DNA of 64,000 nt from Micromonospora sp. WMMD1082 (GTDB lineage Bacteria > Actinomycetota > Actinomycetes > Mycobacteriales > Micromonosporaceae), in NCBI RefSeq assembly GCF_029626175.1, contig NZ_JARUBM010000002.1, positions 4,357,001 to 4,421,000 on the forward strand, written 5' to 3'. Below are positions 9,252 through 16,334 of this stretch, in pieces. The notes beneath the pieces were generated by a model. That model was not told the origin of the DNA and did no database searches. It saw only the letters and a program-made list of their open reading frames with translations. The translations under genes and the position numbers were made by a program. How positions within the stretch are numbered: position 1 is the first letter of the stretch; each line of letters begins with the position of its first letter.

Positions 9252-9283
9252 CGGCGGCGTGCCCGGTCGGCGGCGTGCCCGGT
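9252..9283. repeat. 16-bp tandem duplication
   Basis: CGGCGGCGTGCCCGGT occurs twice head to tail (9252-9267, 9268-9283) between the last host gene and attL. No coding or hairpin role is seen. Confidence 0.8.
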
Positions 9284-9316
9284 CGGTGTCGCCCGGCTTG
9301 GCGCGGATAACTACGG

Positions 9317-9559
9317 CTACCGTTGGGTAGCCGCAGTTACCGGCATCAGGTCGGCGACGGTGACGCCGAGCACGTCGGCGATCTTCTCCAGATCGTCAAG
9401 GTCGAATGAGGTTCGGCCGTTCAGGCGTCGGCTGACGTACATCTCTGACCGGTCGATGGCCTGGGCCAGCTTCGCGCCGCTGATCTGCTGTCTGCCGAGG
9501 TGGGCGCGGATCTCTCCGGCTACGTGGTAGCGCAGCGGCTTGCGACCTGAGTTCTCCAT
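9317..9559 (-). CDS. XRE-family prophage repressor (integrated, short form)
   Basis: 80 residues. A helix-turn-helix spans about residues 28-50 (GAKLAQAIDRSEMYVSRRL) followed by DLDDLEKIADVLGVTVADLM. It diverges from the cro-like gene across an operator region, the classic immunity layout. Its last codons (Thr-Gln-Arg) fall in the attL core, and its TAG stop (9317-9319) lies in host DNA. Joining the prophage ends would remove this stop and add 50 residues encoded at 52067-52219. Which of the two divergent regulators is the maintenance repressor is inferred from the reverse strand and link to integrase. Confidence 0.85.
   Translation of the reverse strand: MENSGRKPLRYHVAGEIRAHLGRQQISGAKLAQAIDRSEMYVSRRLNGRTSFDLDDLEKIADVLGVTVADLMPVTAATQR
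9320..9329. other. attL core (candidate)
   Basis: CCGTTGGGTA occurs here and at 52220-52229. Bases 9309-9321 and 9326-9338 form a near-perfect inverted repeat (CGGCTA / TAGCCG immediately around CCGTTGGG), as expected for integrase core-binding sites flanking an 8-bp overlap region. The repeat lies within the last codons of the repressor gene. The short length means chance cannot be excluded. Confidence 0.6.
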
Positions 9560-9568
9560 GAGCGTCAG

Positions 9569-9596
9569 TATCTAACGCTGAGCGTTCCAATGGCAA
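9569..9596 (-). promoter_or_regulatory. Candidate repressor promoter
   Basis: On the minus strand TTGCCA (9596-9591) and TAGATA (9574-9569) are spaced 16 bases. The operator at 9572-9588 fills the spacer, so binding there would block the promoter. Transcription would begin only a few bases before the ATG at 9559, giving an almost leaderless message. Confidence 0.55.
9572..9588. promoter_or_regulatory. Operator 1 of the immunity region
   Basis: CTAACGCTGAGCGTTCC matches operator 3 except for the last two bases. It overlaps the leftward repressor promoter and so is a likely site of autoregulation or Cro action. Confidence 0.65.
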
Positions 9597-9634
9597 GGGT
9601 TGGGTGAACGGCCCATCACCGAGCGCACCTCATA

Positions 9635-9651
9635 CTAACGGCCACCGTTAG
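9635..9651. promoter_or_regulatory. Operator 2 of the immunity region
   Basis: CTAACGGCCACCGTTAG has perfect 7-bp arms around a 3-base centre. It shares the CTAACG-N5-CGTTAG pattern with the other two sites and lies between the two divergent promoters. Confidence 0.65.
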
Positions 9652-9660
9652 CCCGTGGGC

Positions 9661-9689
9661 TTGACACCTAACGCTGAGCGTTAGATGCT
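9661..9689 (+). promoter_or_regulatory. Early rightward promoter with embedded operator 3
   Basis: A consensus -35 TTGACA (9661-9666) and GATGCT (9684-9689) are spaced 17 bases. Operator 3, CTAACGCTGAGCGTTAG (9668-9684, perfect 8-bp arms), occupies the spacer. The predicted start is at or next to the ATG at 9696, which has no ribosome site, so the cro-like message is probably leaderless. Confidence 0.7.
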
Positions 9690-9695
9690 ACCTCC

Positions 9696-9935
9696 ATGAC
9701 CCACGACGTAACGCTCTCGCAGGCGGTCGCCGCCGAGATTCGAGCCGAGATGGGTCGGCAGCAGAAGAGCGGCCGAGCGGTCGCCGAGGCCATGGGCGTC
9801 TCGCACATCTACCTGTCGCGCCGACTCACCGGAAAGGTCTCGCTGACGCTGGCCGACCTGGAGAAGGTCGCCGCCGCGCTCGGCGTGCCCGCCTCCACCT
9901 TCCTTCCCTCGCCCGCGACGGCCGCCGCCGCGTGA
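9696..9935 (+). CDS. XRE-family Cro-like regulator
   Basis: 79 residues, clearly paralogous to the divergent repressor: both share EIRA, GRQQ, a VSRRL/LSRRL recognition helix end and DLEK. The helix-turn-helix is at about residues 27-48. As first gene of the early operon it is likely the lytic-side regulator acting at the three shared operators. The two proteins are close enough that each probably recognises the same CTAACG half-site. Confidence 0.85.
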   Translation: MTHDVTLSQAVAAEIRAEMGRQQKSGRAVAEAMGVSHIYLSRRLTGKVSLTLADLEKVAAALGVPASTFLPSPATAAAA

Positions 9936-10035
9936 CCCCTGGTCCCACCGGCCCGAAGCCCTCCGGACCACGGCCGACACACCCCAGCAACCCCCGCCCC
10001 GCGAACCCGCCCAACCCACGAAGGAGGTGCCCCGA

Positions 10036-10794
10036 GTGACCGAGCTGGTGCGCATCCCGTTTCGCGGCACCGAACTGCTGGCCGTCGACCAGGCCGGCCG
10101 GCCGCACATCGTGCTGAAGCCCGCCCTGGAATCGATCGGCGTCGACTACTCCGGCCAGCTTCAGCGGCTCCGCCGCAGGTCGTGGGCGGGCATGGGCGTT
10201 ACGCCCATACCTACTCCCGGCGGCATCCAGCAGATGGTCACCGTCGACGTCCGCACCTTCCTGATGCTGCTCGCCACCATCGACGAGAAGCGCGTCGCCG
10301 AAGACGCCCGTCCCCTACTGATCGCCTACCAGCAAGAGATCGCCGACGTCATCGAGCGGTACTGGACGCAGGGTGGCGCGATCAACCCCCGCGCCACCGA
10401 AGACCAACTCGCCACGATCATCGGCCGCGCCGAGGCGCAGGCCCGCGTGCTCCGCACTCTCGACGGCCTGGTCGACCCCCACTGGCTGGAGGCGAGGGCC
10501 CGGCACGTCGCGGCCCGCGCCCTCGGCGAAGAGCCGGAGGTCAACCCGGCCGACCGGCCGCTGACGGTCGGCGAGTACCTGTCCGACCGGGGCGTGGCCG
10601 GGTCGACGCTGCGGTCCCTGTCCAGCCAGTTCGGTAAGCGGCTGAAGGGCCTGTACGTCGCCGAGCACGGTACGGAGCCGCCGTCCGTCGAGCGGTTCGT
10701 CGACGGGGCGTTGCGTCGGGTCGCTGGCTACACGGAGGCGGATCGGCCGCTGTTCGACGCGGTGTGGTCTGCGCTGAAGGTGGCTCGGCCGTGA
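10036..10794 (+). CDS. Phage antirepressor-like protein (P22 AR N-terminal type)
   Basis: 252 residues from the GTG at 10036, eight bases after a strong AAGGAGG. The N-terminal part (ELVRIPFRGTELLAV, then KPALESIGVDYSGQLQRL and VDVRTFLMLLATID) matches the P22_AR_N antirepressor domain. The C-terminal half, with a YLSDRGV and SQFGKRLKGLY segment, is an unassigned helical domain that may bind DNA. Placed directly after the cro-like gene it probably counteracts the repressor during induction; that role is inferred from the family. Confidence 0.8.
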   Translation: MTELVRIPFRGTELLAVDQAGRPHIVLKPALESIGVDYSGQLQRLRRRSWAGMGVTPIPTPGGIQQMVTVDVRTFLMLLATIDEKRVAEDARPLLIAYQQEIADVIERYWTQGGAINPRATEDQLATIIGRAEAQARVLRTLDGLVDPHWLEARARHVAARALGEEPEVNPADRPLTVGEYLSDRGVAGSTLRSLSSQFGKRLKGLYVAEHGTEPPSVERFVDGALRRVAGYTEADRPLFDAVWSALKVARP

Positions 10795-11072
10795 TGCGCG
10801 AGTTCCTTGCCGACTTCGCCTACGGCCTGACCCGGCCGTGGCGCGAGCTGCCTCTGCGCTCGATGACCGTCGACCAGCTGCTCGGCTGCATCGTCCAGGC
10901 GTCGTTCCTGTCCGTGCTGGTGCTGGTCTACCTGGCCGGCGCGGCGAACCCGGCCCCGACCGGCTCGCCTGAGCCGACGGTGGTGCGTCCGGCCACGGAG
11001 GCGGAGATCCGGCAGTGGCAGCTCGACCAGCTGGAGCTGGCGATCGACGAGGCCCGCCGGGCCGACCGCTGA
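10794..11072 (+). CDS. Small single-helix membrane protein
   Basis: 92 residues from the ATG at 10794, which overlaps the previous stop as TGATG. One membrane helix (about residues 30-50, LLGCIVQASFLSVLVLVYLA) is followed by a charged C-terminal helix. Function unknown. Confidence 0.65.
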   Translation: MREFLADFAYGLTRPWRELPLRSMTVDQLLGCIVQASFLSVLVLVYLAGAANPAPTGSPEPTVVRPATEAEIRQWQLDQLELAIDEARRADR

Positions 11073-11143
11073 CGCAAGACGCGGGCCGCCTGGTGAGAGG
11101 CGACCCGCGAGTACCGACCCGATCACCTCGAAAGGACAGGTCG

Positions 11144-12007
11144 ATGACCTCGGAGACTACCCCACGATTCACCGCCGCCGGTGAGCTGACCGTCGGCCAG
11201 CACATCACCGTGCCGCCCCACACCGTGCCGTACCGCATCGACCACACCTACCAGGTCGAGACGGGGCAGGTGCTGCTGGTGCTGATCCCGGTCCACGTCG
11301 GGCCGGCGCGGACGCTACTCCTGGCCCCGTCGCAGCGGGTGGACCTGGTGACGGCCGAGACCCTGGCGGAGATCGAGCAGGCCGGGCGTCGCGCGGCTGC
11401 GGTCGCGGCGCTGCGGGAGCTGGCCGACGACATCGAGGACAAGCAGCTGCCGGTGCCGCGTTACGGGTTCAACGTGAGCGCGGCGGTCTGGACGTACGCC
11501 GAGGTGGAGGTGTGGGCGACGTACCTCGGTGTCGCGGTCAGGGGCGGCGGCACGGAGAAGAACATCCCGGTGGTTGATCGGGAGCGGCCGGGTGACGTGC
11601 TGACGGTGCATGTCCAGTCGCAGGAGTTGATGCCCGCCGCCGCGCAGGACAACGAGACGGCCGCCAGCGTTGTCATTCCGCTGGCGGATGGAGCGGACGT
11701 CGACGAGGCATCGCGACCCGGCGTTGCCGGTGGCCCCGGCGACCATGCTGCTCCAGCCCTGGCGGCGCCTGTCGAGCGCGAGGCTCCGGGCGCCGCCGGG
11801 GTAACCCCCACCGCCCCGGTCGAGTCGTCCGCCGAGCAGTTGGCCCGGCTGATGCCTCAGCCCACCGCCAGCCCGTGGCGCTGCCCGGCCTGCACGCACG
11901 AGTCCGAGCACCTGATCGACGCCGGCTGCATCGCCCGGCCCATCGGAAAGTCCGGCCTGGGCTCGGGTCGCTGCGGCTGCAAGCACACCGCTCCGGCCGG
12001 GGAGTGA
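11144..12007 (+). CDS. Phage protein with C-terminal Cys cluster, unknown function
   Basis: 287 residues from the ATG at 11144 (AAAGGACAGG upstream). The N-terminal half looks like two small alpha/beta units: ITVPPHTVPYRIDHTYQV, and PVPRYGFNVSAAVWT which resembles a common actinophage domain. A low-complexity Ala/Pro/Glu linker follows (about residues 185-235), and the end carries four cysteines (CPAC..C..CGCK) likely to bind zinc. It is soluble. Overlaps the next gene as GTGA. Confidence 0.7.
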   Translation: MTSETTPRFTAAGELTVGQHITVPPHTVPYRIDHTYQVETGQVLLVLIPVHVGPARTLLLAPSQRVDLVTAETLAEIEQAGRRAAAVAALRELADDIEDKQLPVPRYGFNVSAAVWTYAEVEVWATYLGVAVRGGGTEKNIPVVDRERPGDVLTVHVQSQELMPAAAQDNETAASVVIPLADGADVDEASRPGVAGGPGDHAAPALAAPVEREAPGAAGVTPTAPVESSAEQLARLMPQPTASPWRCPACTHESEHLIDAGCIARPIGKSGLGSGRCGCKHTAPAGE

Positions 12008-12285
12008 TCGCCGTGCTGGACGTGATCACGCAGGCGCTCGCCGAGTCGGCGCCCGAGGTCGGTGGCCTCGCTATCACCGTGCTGCTGGTCGCGGTCGCCG
12101 CAGTCATCGGCCGCCGGCAGGATGTGCGGCAGGCGCGCCGGGCCCAGGAGCGTCGGGTGCAGGCCCGCCGGCAGCGTGCCGGCGAGTGGCTGGTGCTGGC
12201 GCCGCCGGTGGACCCGTGGCCGAACGCGCAGGACGACGAGCTGGTGCTGAACGTGCTGGACGTGACGGCGGGGGTGGCACGGTGA
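12004..12285 (+). CDS. Small membrane-anchored protein
   Basis: 93 residues from the GTG at 12004. One membrane helix (LAITVLLVAVAAVIG) near residues 22-37 precedes a very basic Arg/Gln-rich helix and an acidic end. Function unknown. GTGA overlaps on both sides tie it into the early operon. Confidence 0.6.
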   Translation: MIAVLDVITQALAESAPEVGGLAITVLLVAVAAVIGRRQDVRQARRAQERRVQARRQRAGEWLVLAPPVDPWPNAQDDELVLNVLDVTAGVAR

Positions 12286-12737
12286 CTCAGCCGACGATGC
12301 CGCCCGGCACCCCGCAGGGGCCGTGGCACCCGCGCAGCACCGAGCCGCCGATCTTCCCCGCCGCCGCACCGGTGGATGCGGCACCCGTCGACAAGCATCC
12401 GCTGTGGTGTGCGTGCGACCCGTGCACCGACGAGCTGTTGATCCGGCTTGCCCGGCCGTTGACGCCGCCTGGTGCGCTGACCGACCCGGCCCTGCGGGGC
12501 CCCGAAGACCGCCCGCCCGCGCGGGTGAGGCCGACGCCCGGCTCGCGCACCGCCATTGCGCCGGCGGTGCGCGAAGCCCCGACCGGTGTTGGCGCACCGG
12601 TCGGGGCAGCGATGACTCCCCGTCCGGGCAGCCCACCGTGGGCAACATCATCCGTTCCGCCCGGGCGGGGGGCCACGCGGGGTGCGGCAGGTTCGGGGGC
12701 GTTCCTGCCGCACCCTCAGGGCGGTGAGGCGGCATGA
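12282..12737 (+). CDS. Pro/Ala-rich phage protein, unknown
   Basis: 151 residues from the GTG at 12282. Mostly low-complexity Pro/Ala/Gly except for a central WCACDPCTDELLIRLARPL segment with three cysteines. That segment may be the only folded part. Function unknown. Confidence 0.55.
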   Translation: MTQPTMPPGTPQGPWHPRSTEPPIFPAAAPVDAAPVDKHPLWCACDPCTDELLIRLARPLTPPGALTDPALRGPEDRPPARVRPTPGSRTAIAPAVREAPTGVGAPVGAAMTPRPGSPPWATSSVPPGRGATRGAAGSGAFLPHPQGGEAA

Positions 12738-12955
12738 GCAGCCACGTCGACGGCCTCGATGGCGGACTCTCCACCGCCCGCGTCTCCGCCGCCGAAGCCG
12801 ACCGCGCCCACCGCGAACAGCAGGAAGCGGACGCCCTGCGCTGGCTGCTGCGCAACGGGCACGCCGACGTCGCCGAGATGCTCGGCCTGGTCGAGCCGGA
12901 CCGGCCGGCGCCGCGCGGCAAGGTGCGCAAGCACCGCAAGCAGGTGACCCGGTGA
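12734..12955 (+). CDS. Small charged helical protein
   Basis: 73 residues, ATGA overlap with the preceding gene. A long amphipathic helix (EADRAHREQQEADALRWLLR) is followed by a short helix and a Lys/Arg tail. No cysteines or membrane segment. Function unknown. Confidence 0.6.
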   Translation: MSSHVDGLDGGLSTARVSAAEADRAHREQQEADALRWLLRNGHADVAEMLGLVEPDRPAPRGKVRKHRKQVTR

Positions 12956-13194
12956 CCCCGAACCCGCTGCCGATCCACATCGACACCTCGCCGTGCCCGC
13001 ACTGCTGGGCGACGTTCGGCACGCACCACGAGCTGTCCTGCCCCGGAGTGGACATGGAGCAGGTCAACGCCTACTTCGCCTGGCGCGACGAGCGGTGGGC
13101 GCAGCGGGACCGCCGGGTCGAACTCGCAGCTCGGTGGATCGCCGCCGTGGTGGTCATGCTCGTCTTCGCCCTGGTCTGGGGGTGGCTGGCGTGA
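12952..13194 (+). CDS. Zinc-knuckle plus membrane-helix small protein
   Basis: 80 residues from the GTG at 12952. The N-terminus has CPHCWATFGTHHELSC, a probable zinc site, and the C-terminus a single membrane helix (AAVVVMLVFALVWGWLA) ending the protein. Function unknown; coupled to its neighbours by 4-base overlaps. Confidence 0.65.
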   Translation: MTPNPLPIHIDTSPCPHCWATFGTHHELSCPGVDMEQVNAYFAWRDERWAQRDRRVELAARWIAAVVVMLVFALVWGWLA

Positions 13195-13631
13195 GCGCCT
13201 GGATGGCCATCCTCGGCGCGGGTTTCCTCGTCAGCGCCGCGATCTTCGGCCACGCCCTGATCACCGCTCCGCGCGTGGCCGAGCCGACCGCCCCGGATCC
13301 GGCGCCGGACTTCGACGCGCACGCGAGCACCGCGCTGGCCGTGCTCGCACCCGACGACCCGGCGCTGCCCGACGACGACGTGACGGTCATCAACGCCGCC
13401 ATCGCCGCCACCATCGACAACTTCGCGTCCTACCTGACCGCGCTCCGCCTCGGCTTGGACCCGCAGACGTGCGAGCTGCTCCGCGAGCAACTGCACACCC
13501 AGCTGCTCGCGGACCTGACCCCCGCGCAGATGGCCGTGGCCCTCGTGATCGGCCTCCAGCCACACGCCGCCGAACGGGCCGCGCACCTCACCGACCTTGA
13601 TCGTCTCTCCACCGCTGACCTGGAGTCCTGA
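13191..13631 (+). CDS. Membrane-anchored helical protein, unknown
   Basis: 146 residues from the GTG at 13191. An N-terminal anchor (MAILGAGFLVSAAIFGHALI) is followed by an acidic linker and a helical domain with repeated Leu/Ala. It precedes the octapeptide-repeat gene by three bases. Function unknown. Confidence 0.6.
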   Translation: MSAWMAILGAGFLVSAAIFGHALITAPRVAEPTAPDPAPDFDAHASTALAVLAPDDPALPDDDVTVINAAIAATIDNFASYLTALRLGLDPQTCELLREQLHTQLLADLTPAQMAVALVIGLQPHAAERAAHLTDLDRLSTADLES

Positions 13632-13634
13632 CCC

Positions 13635-14984
13635 ATGACCTGCATCGACATCACCGACCAGCAGCAGCTTGACGCCGCCCTGGCGGACGACGACGTGACC
13701 TGCGTCCACATCAAGTCCGAGCGGGGAGTGTGGCTGCGGCTCACCGGCCAGCACGGGAAAGCTGTCGAGCTGTCCGGCAACGCGACCGCCCGGCTGTCCG
13801 GCAACGCGACCGCCGAGCTGTCCGGCAACGCGACCGCCGAGCTGTTCGGCAACGCGACCGCCCGGCTGTTCGACAACGCGACCGCCGAGCTGTTCGGCAA
13901 CGCGACCGCCGAGCTGTCCGGCAACGCGACCGCCGAGCTGTTCGGCAACGCGACCGCCGAGCTGTTCGGCAACGCGACCGCCCGGCTGTCCGGCAACGCG
14001 ACCGCCGAGCTGTCCGGCAACGCGACCGCCGAGCTATCCGGCAACGCGACCGCCGAGCTGTTCGGCAACGCGACCGCCCGGCTGTTCGACAACGCGACCG
14101 CCGAGCTGTTCGGCAACGCGACCGCCGAGCTGTCCGGCAACGCGACCGCCGAGCTGTCCGGCAACGCGACCGCCGAGCTGTTCGGCAACGCGACCGCCCG
14201 GCTGTCCGGCAACGCGACCGCCCGGCTGTTCGACAACGCGACCGCCGAGCTGTCCGGCAACGCGACCGCCCGGCTGTCCGGCAACGCGACCGCCGAGCTG
14301 TCCGGCAACGCGACCGCCGAGCTATCCGGCAACGCGACCGCCGAGCTGTTCGGCAACGCGACCGCCCGGCTGTTCGGCAACGCGACCGCCGAGCTGTCCG
14401 GCAACGCGACCGCCGAGCTGTTCGGCAACGCGACCGCCCGGCTGTTCGGCAACGCGACCGCCGAGCTGTTCGGCACCAGCAGCGCACACGCCTACGGAAG
14501 TAGCACCGTCACCGCCAGCAGCCACGCCGCCGTGCACCTCCACTCCGCCCAGGCCACCGTCACCGGCGGCATCGTCATCGACGTCACCGATCTCGATCTC
14601 ACCGCCGCCACCACCTGGTGCGACCACCACGGCGTCACCGTCACCGACGGCAAGGCCGTCCTCTACAAGGCCCTCGGCGACGACCTGGCCTCCGGCCAGC
14701 GCTACGGCCCGCCCATCGTCTGGGTGGTCGGCGAGACGGTCACCTGCGACGACTGGCTCGACACCGACGAGTGCGGCGGCGGCCTCCACCTCTCGCCCAC
14801 CCCGCACCAGGCCACCTACTACTGCTCCGCCGCCACCCGCTGGCTCGCGGTGGAGGTGGACGTGACAACGCTGCGGCCGATCAACGACGGCGGTGCGCCG
14901 AAGGCGAAGGCCCCGTCCTGCCGGGTGCTGCACGAGGTGGACTCGTTCGGCCGCCGGATCGAGTCGGCGGGGGTGGCCCGGTGA
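13635..14984 (+). CDS. Octapeptide-repeat solenoid protein with DUF7666-like C-terminus
   Basis: 449 residues. A 44-residue N-terminal cap leads into 29 tandem copies of an 8-residue unit (consensus A-E/R-L-S/F-G/D-N-A-T), then several decayed units, then a distinct C-terminal domain from about residue 325 (VLYKALGDDLASGQRYG, then ECGGGLHLSPTP). The end resembles the DUF7666 domain seen in phage proteins with similar NAT repeats. An 8-residue periodic, Gly-Asn-rich repeat suggests a beta-solenoid. Function unknown; the gene sits among early genes and not with the tail, so it is unlikely to be a fibre. Confidence 0.85.
   Translation: MTCIDITDQQQLDAALADDDVTCVHIKSERGVWLRLTGQHGKAVELSGNATARLSGNATAELSGNATAELFGNATARLFDNATAELFGNATAELSGNATAELFGNATAELFGNATARLSGNATAELSGNATAELSGNATAELFGNATARLFDNATAELFGNATAELSGNATAELSGNATAELFGNATARLSGNATARLFDNATAELSGNATARLSGNATAELSGNATAELSGNATAELFGNATARLFGNATAELSGNATAELFGNATARLFGNATAELFGTSSAHAYGSSTVTASSHAAVHLHSAQATVTGGIVIDVTDLDLTAATTWCDHHGVTVTDGKAVLYKALGDDLASGQRYGPPIVWVVGETVTCDDWLDTDECGGGLHLSPTPHQATYYCSAATRWLAVEVDVTTLRPINDGGAPKAKAPSCRVLHEVDSFGRRIESAGVAR
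13767..14462. repeat. 24-bp tandem repeat, 29 copies
   Basis: Unit GAGCTGTCCGGCAACGCGAC plus CGCC, in register with the reading frame. Copies differ mainly at four positions (GAG/CGG, TCC/TTC, GGC/GAC, one CTG/CTA), and the variants are shuffled along the array, as expected from unequal exchange or slippage. There are no spacers, so it is not a CRISPR array. Confidence 0.95.
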
Positions 14985-15370
14985 GCCTCATCCGTGACCT
15001 GCTCGACGGCGTGCTGCTGGCGGTCCCGATCGCCGGTGGCCTGCTCCTCGTGGCCCTCGCCACCCGCACCCCGTCTGCTGCTGGCCGTCACGACGTGGCG
15101 ATCTACCACGAGCCGACCACCCCGGACCCGGGGCCGGCCGCCGAGCCCGAGCCTGAGCCGGAGCCCGGTCCGGAGCCGGATCGCGCGGCGGTCGTGGCCG
15201 CCCTGGTGGCCGCCGCGCCGTTCGATCCGTCCACGGTGCCGTGGCGGCCTCCGTACGCGGAGCTGGAGTTGGCGAAGGTGCTGCGCCGGTATGGCGACAG
15301 TCCGGAGGACATCGCCCGTCGGTGGCTGCGGGACATCGCGGCCGGCGAGCGGACGGCGGTGACGGTGTGA
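14981..15370 (+). CDS. Membrane-anchored early phage protein
   Basis: 129 residues from the GTG at 14981 (GTGA overlap). One N-terminal membrane helix (LLAVPIAGGLLLVALA), an acidic Pro/Glu repeat linker (PEPEPEPGPEP), and a small helical C-terminal domain with LAKVLRRYGDSPEDIARRWL. Function unknown. Confidence 0.6.
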   Translation: MSLIRDLLDGVLLAVPIAGGLLLVALATRTPSAAGRHDVAIYHEPTTPDPGPAAEPEPEPEPGPEPDRAAVVAALVAAAPFDPSTVPWRPPYAELELAKVLRRYGDSPEDIARRWLRDIAAGERTAVTV

Positions 15371-15441
15371 GCGACGTGCTGTGTTTCCTGCTGGTGCTCG
15401 CCGCGGTGCTGACCGTGATGCTGGCCGGAGGTGACCAGTGA
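15367..15441 (+). CDS. 24-residue hydrophobic peptide
   Basis: GTG at 15367 overlaps the preceding stop and its own TGA overlaps the next start (15438). The peptide, VSDVLCFLLVLAAVLTVMLA plus GGDQ, is almost entirely a membrane helix. Support is its coupling on both sides; function unknown. Confidence 0.5.
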   Translation: MSDVLCFLLVLAAVLTVMLAGGDQ

Positions 15442-16334
15442 CCGCCGGGCAAGGCGGCACGGCCATGACCCAGCCGTTCGTCGTCGAGCAGCCCGGCATC
15501 TACCTCGGCGTACCCGACAACGCGTACCACGCCGATCCGGTGCCCGGTGGCAGCCTCTCCAGCACCGGCGCCCGGGCGATGCTGCCACCCTCCTGCCCGG
15601 CCCTGTTCCGGCACCGCCGCGACAACCCCACCCCACCCAAGCGGGCCTTCGACTTCGGGCACGCCGCGCACCACAAGGTCCTCGGCACCGGCCCTGACCT
15701 GGTCGTGGTCCCCGGCGAGCGGTGGGACACCAAGGCCGCCAAGGAGGCGGTCGCCGAAGTCCGGGCCGCCGGTGGCGTGCCGCTGAAGCAGGCCGACATG
15801 GACAAGGTCGACGCCATGGCCGCTGCCCTGCTGGCGCATCCGTTCGCGGCGAAGCTGCTCCAGCCCGGCAGCGGCCATCCGGAAGCCTCCATGTTCTGGA
15901 TCGACCCGGAAACGCGGGTGTGGTGCCGGACTCGCGTCGACTGGCTGCCCGACTCGGCGGCCAACACGGACCGGCTCATAGTTGCCGACTACAAAACCAC
16001 CGTGTCCGCCGCCCTGGACGACCTTCAGCGGTCGATCTGGTCGTACGGCTATCACCAGCAGGCCGACTGGATTGAGACCGGCATCCGGGCTCTGGGCGTG
16101 CACGGCAACCCGACGGTCGTCTTCATCTGCCAGGAGAAGGAGCCACCGTTCCTGGTGACGGTGGCGCAGCCGGACCCGTTCGCGCTGAAGGTCGGTGCGC
16201 ACCTGAACCGGGAGGCCCGGCACCGCTACCGGGAGTGCGTTACCTCGGGCCGGTGGCCGTCCTACACGGATGACGTTGCCCTGATCTCGCTGCCCGGATG
16301 GGTGGAGAACCGATACGCACAGGAGTTGATGTGA
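15438..16334 (+). CDS. RecE-like PD-(D/E)XK exonuclease (DUF3799 type)
   Basis: 298 residues from the GTG at 15438; an ATG at 15465 is an alternative. The core shows FDFGHAAHHKVLG, the motif R-V-D-W-L with a downstream IVADYKTT (the PD-D/EXK Asp and Lys), and WSYGYHQQADWI, the pattern of phage RecE/exonuclease VIII-type nucleases. It would resect 5' ends of double-stranded DNA to make 3' overhangs for the partner annealing protein encoded next. GTGA overlaps join the two. Confidence 0.82.
   Translation: MTAGQGGTAMTQPFVVEQPGIYLGVPDNAYHADPVPGGSLSSTGARAMLPPSCPALFRHRRDNPTPPKRAFDFGHAAHHKVLGTGPDLVVVPGERWDTKAAKEAVAEVRAAGGVPLKQADMDKVDAMAAALLAHPFAAKLLQPGSGHPEASMFWIDPETRVWCRTRVDWLPDSAANTDRLIVADYKTTVSAALDDLQRSIWSYGYHQQADWIETGIRALGVHGNPTVVFICQEKEPPFLVTVAQPDPFALKVGAHLNREARHRYRECVTSGRWPSYTDDVALISLPGWVENRYAQELM

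Noticed and set aside
9252..9283. 16-bp tandem duplication considered as an attachment site
   Set aside because: No copy is present near the integrase end.
13767..14462. Tandem 24-bp repeats considered as a CRISPR array
   Set aside because: Copies are head to tail with no unique spacers and stay in one reading frame; no cas genes are near.
13430..14487. Long repetitive open frames on the other strand and in other forward frames
   Set aside because: They exist only because a 24-bp repeat keeps every frame free of stops; the operon start, ribosome site and unique C-terminal domain support only 13635-14984.
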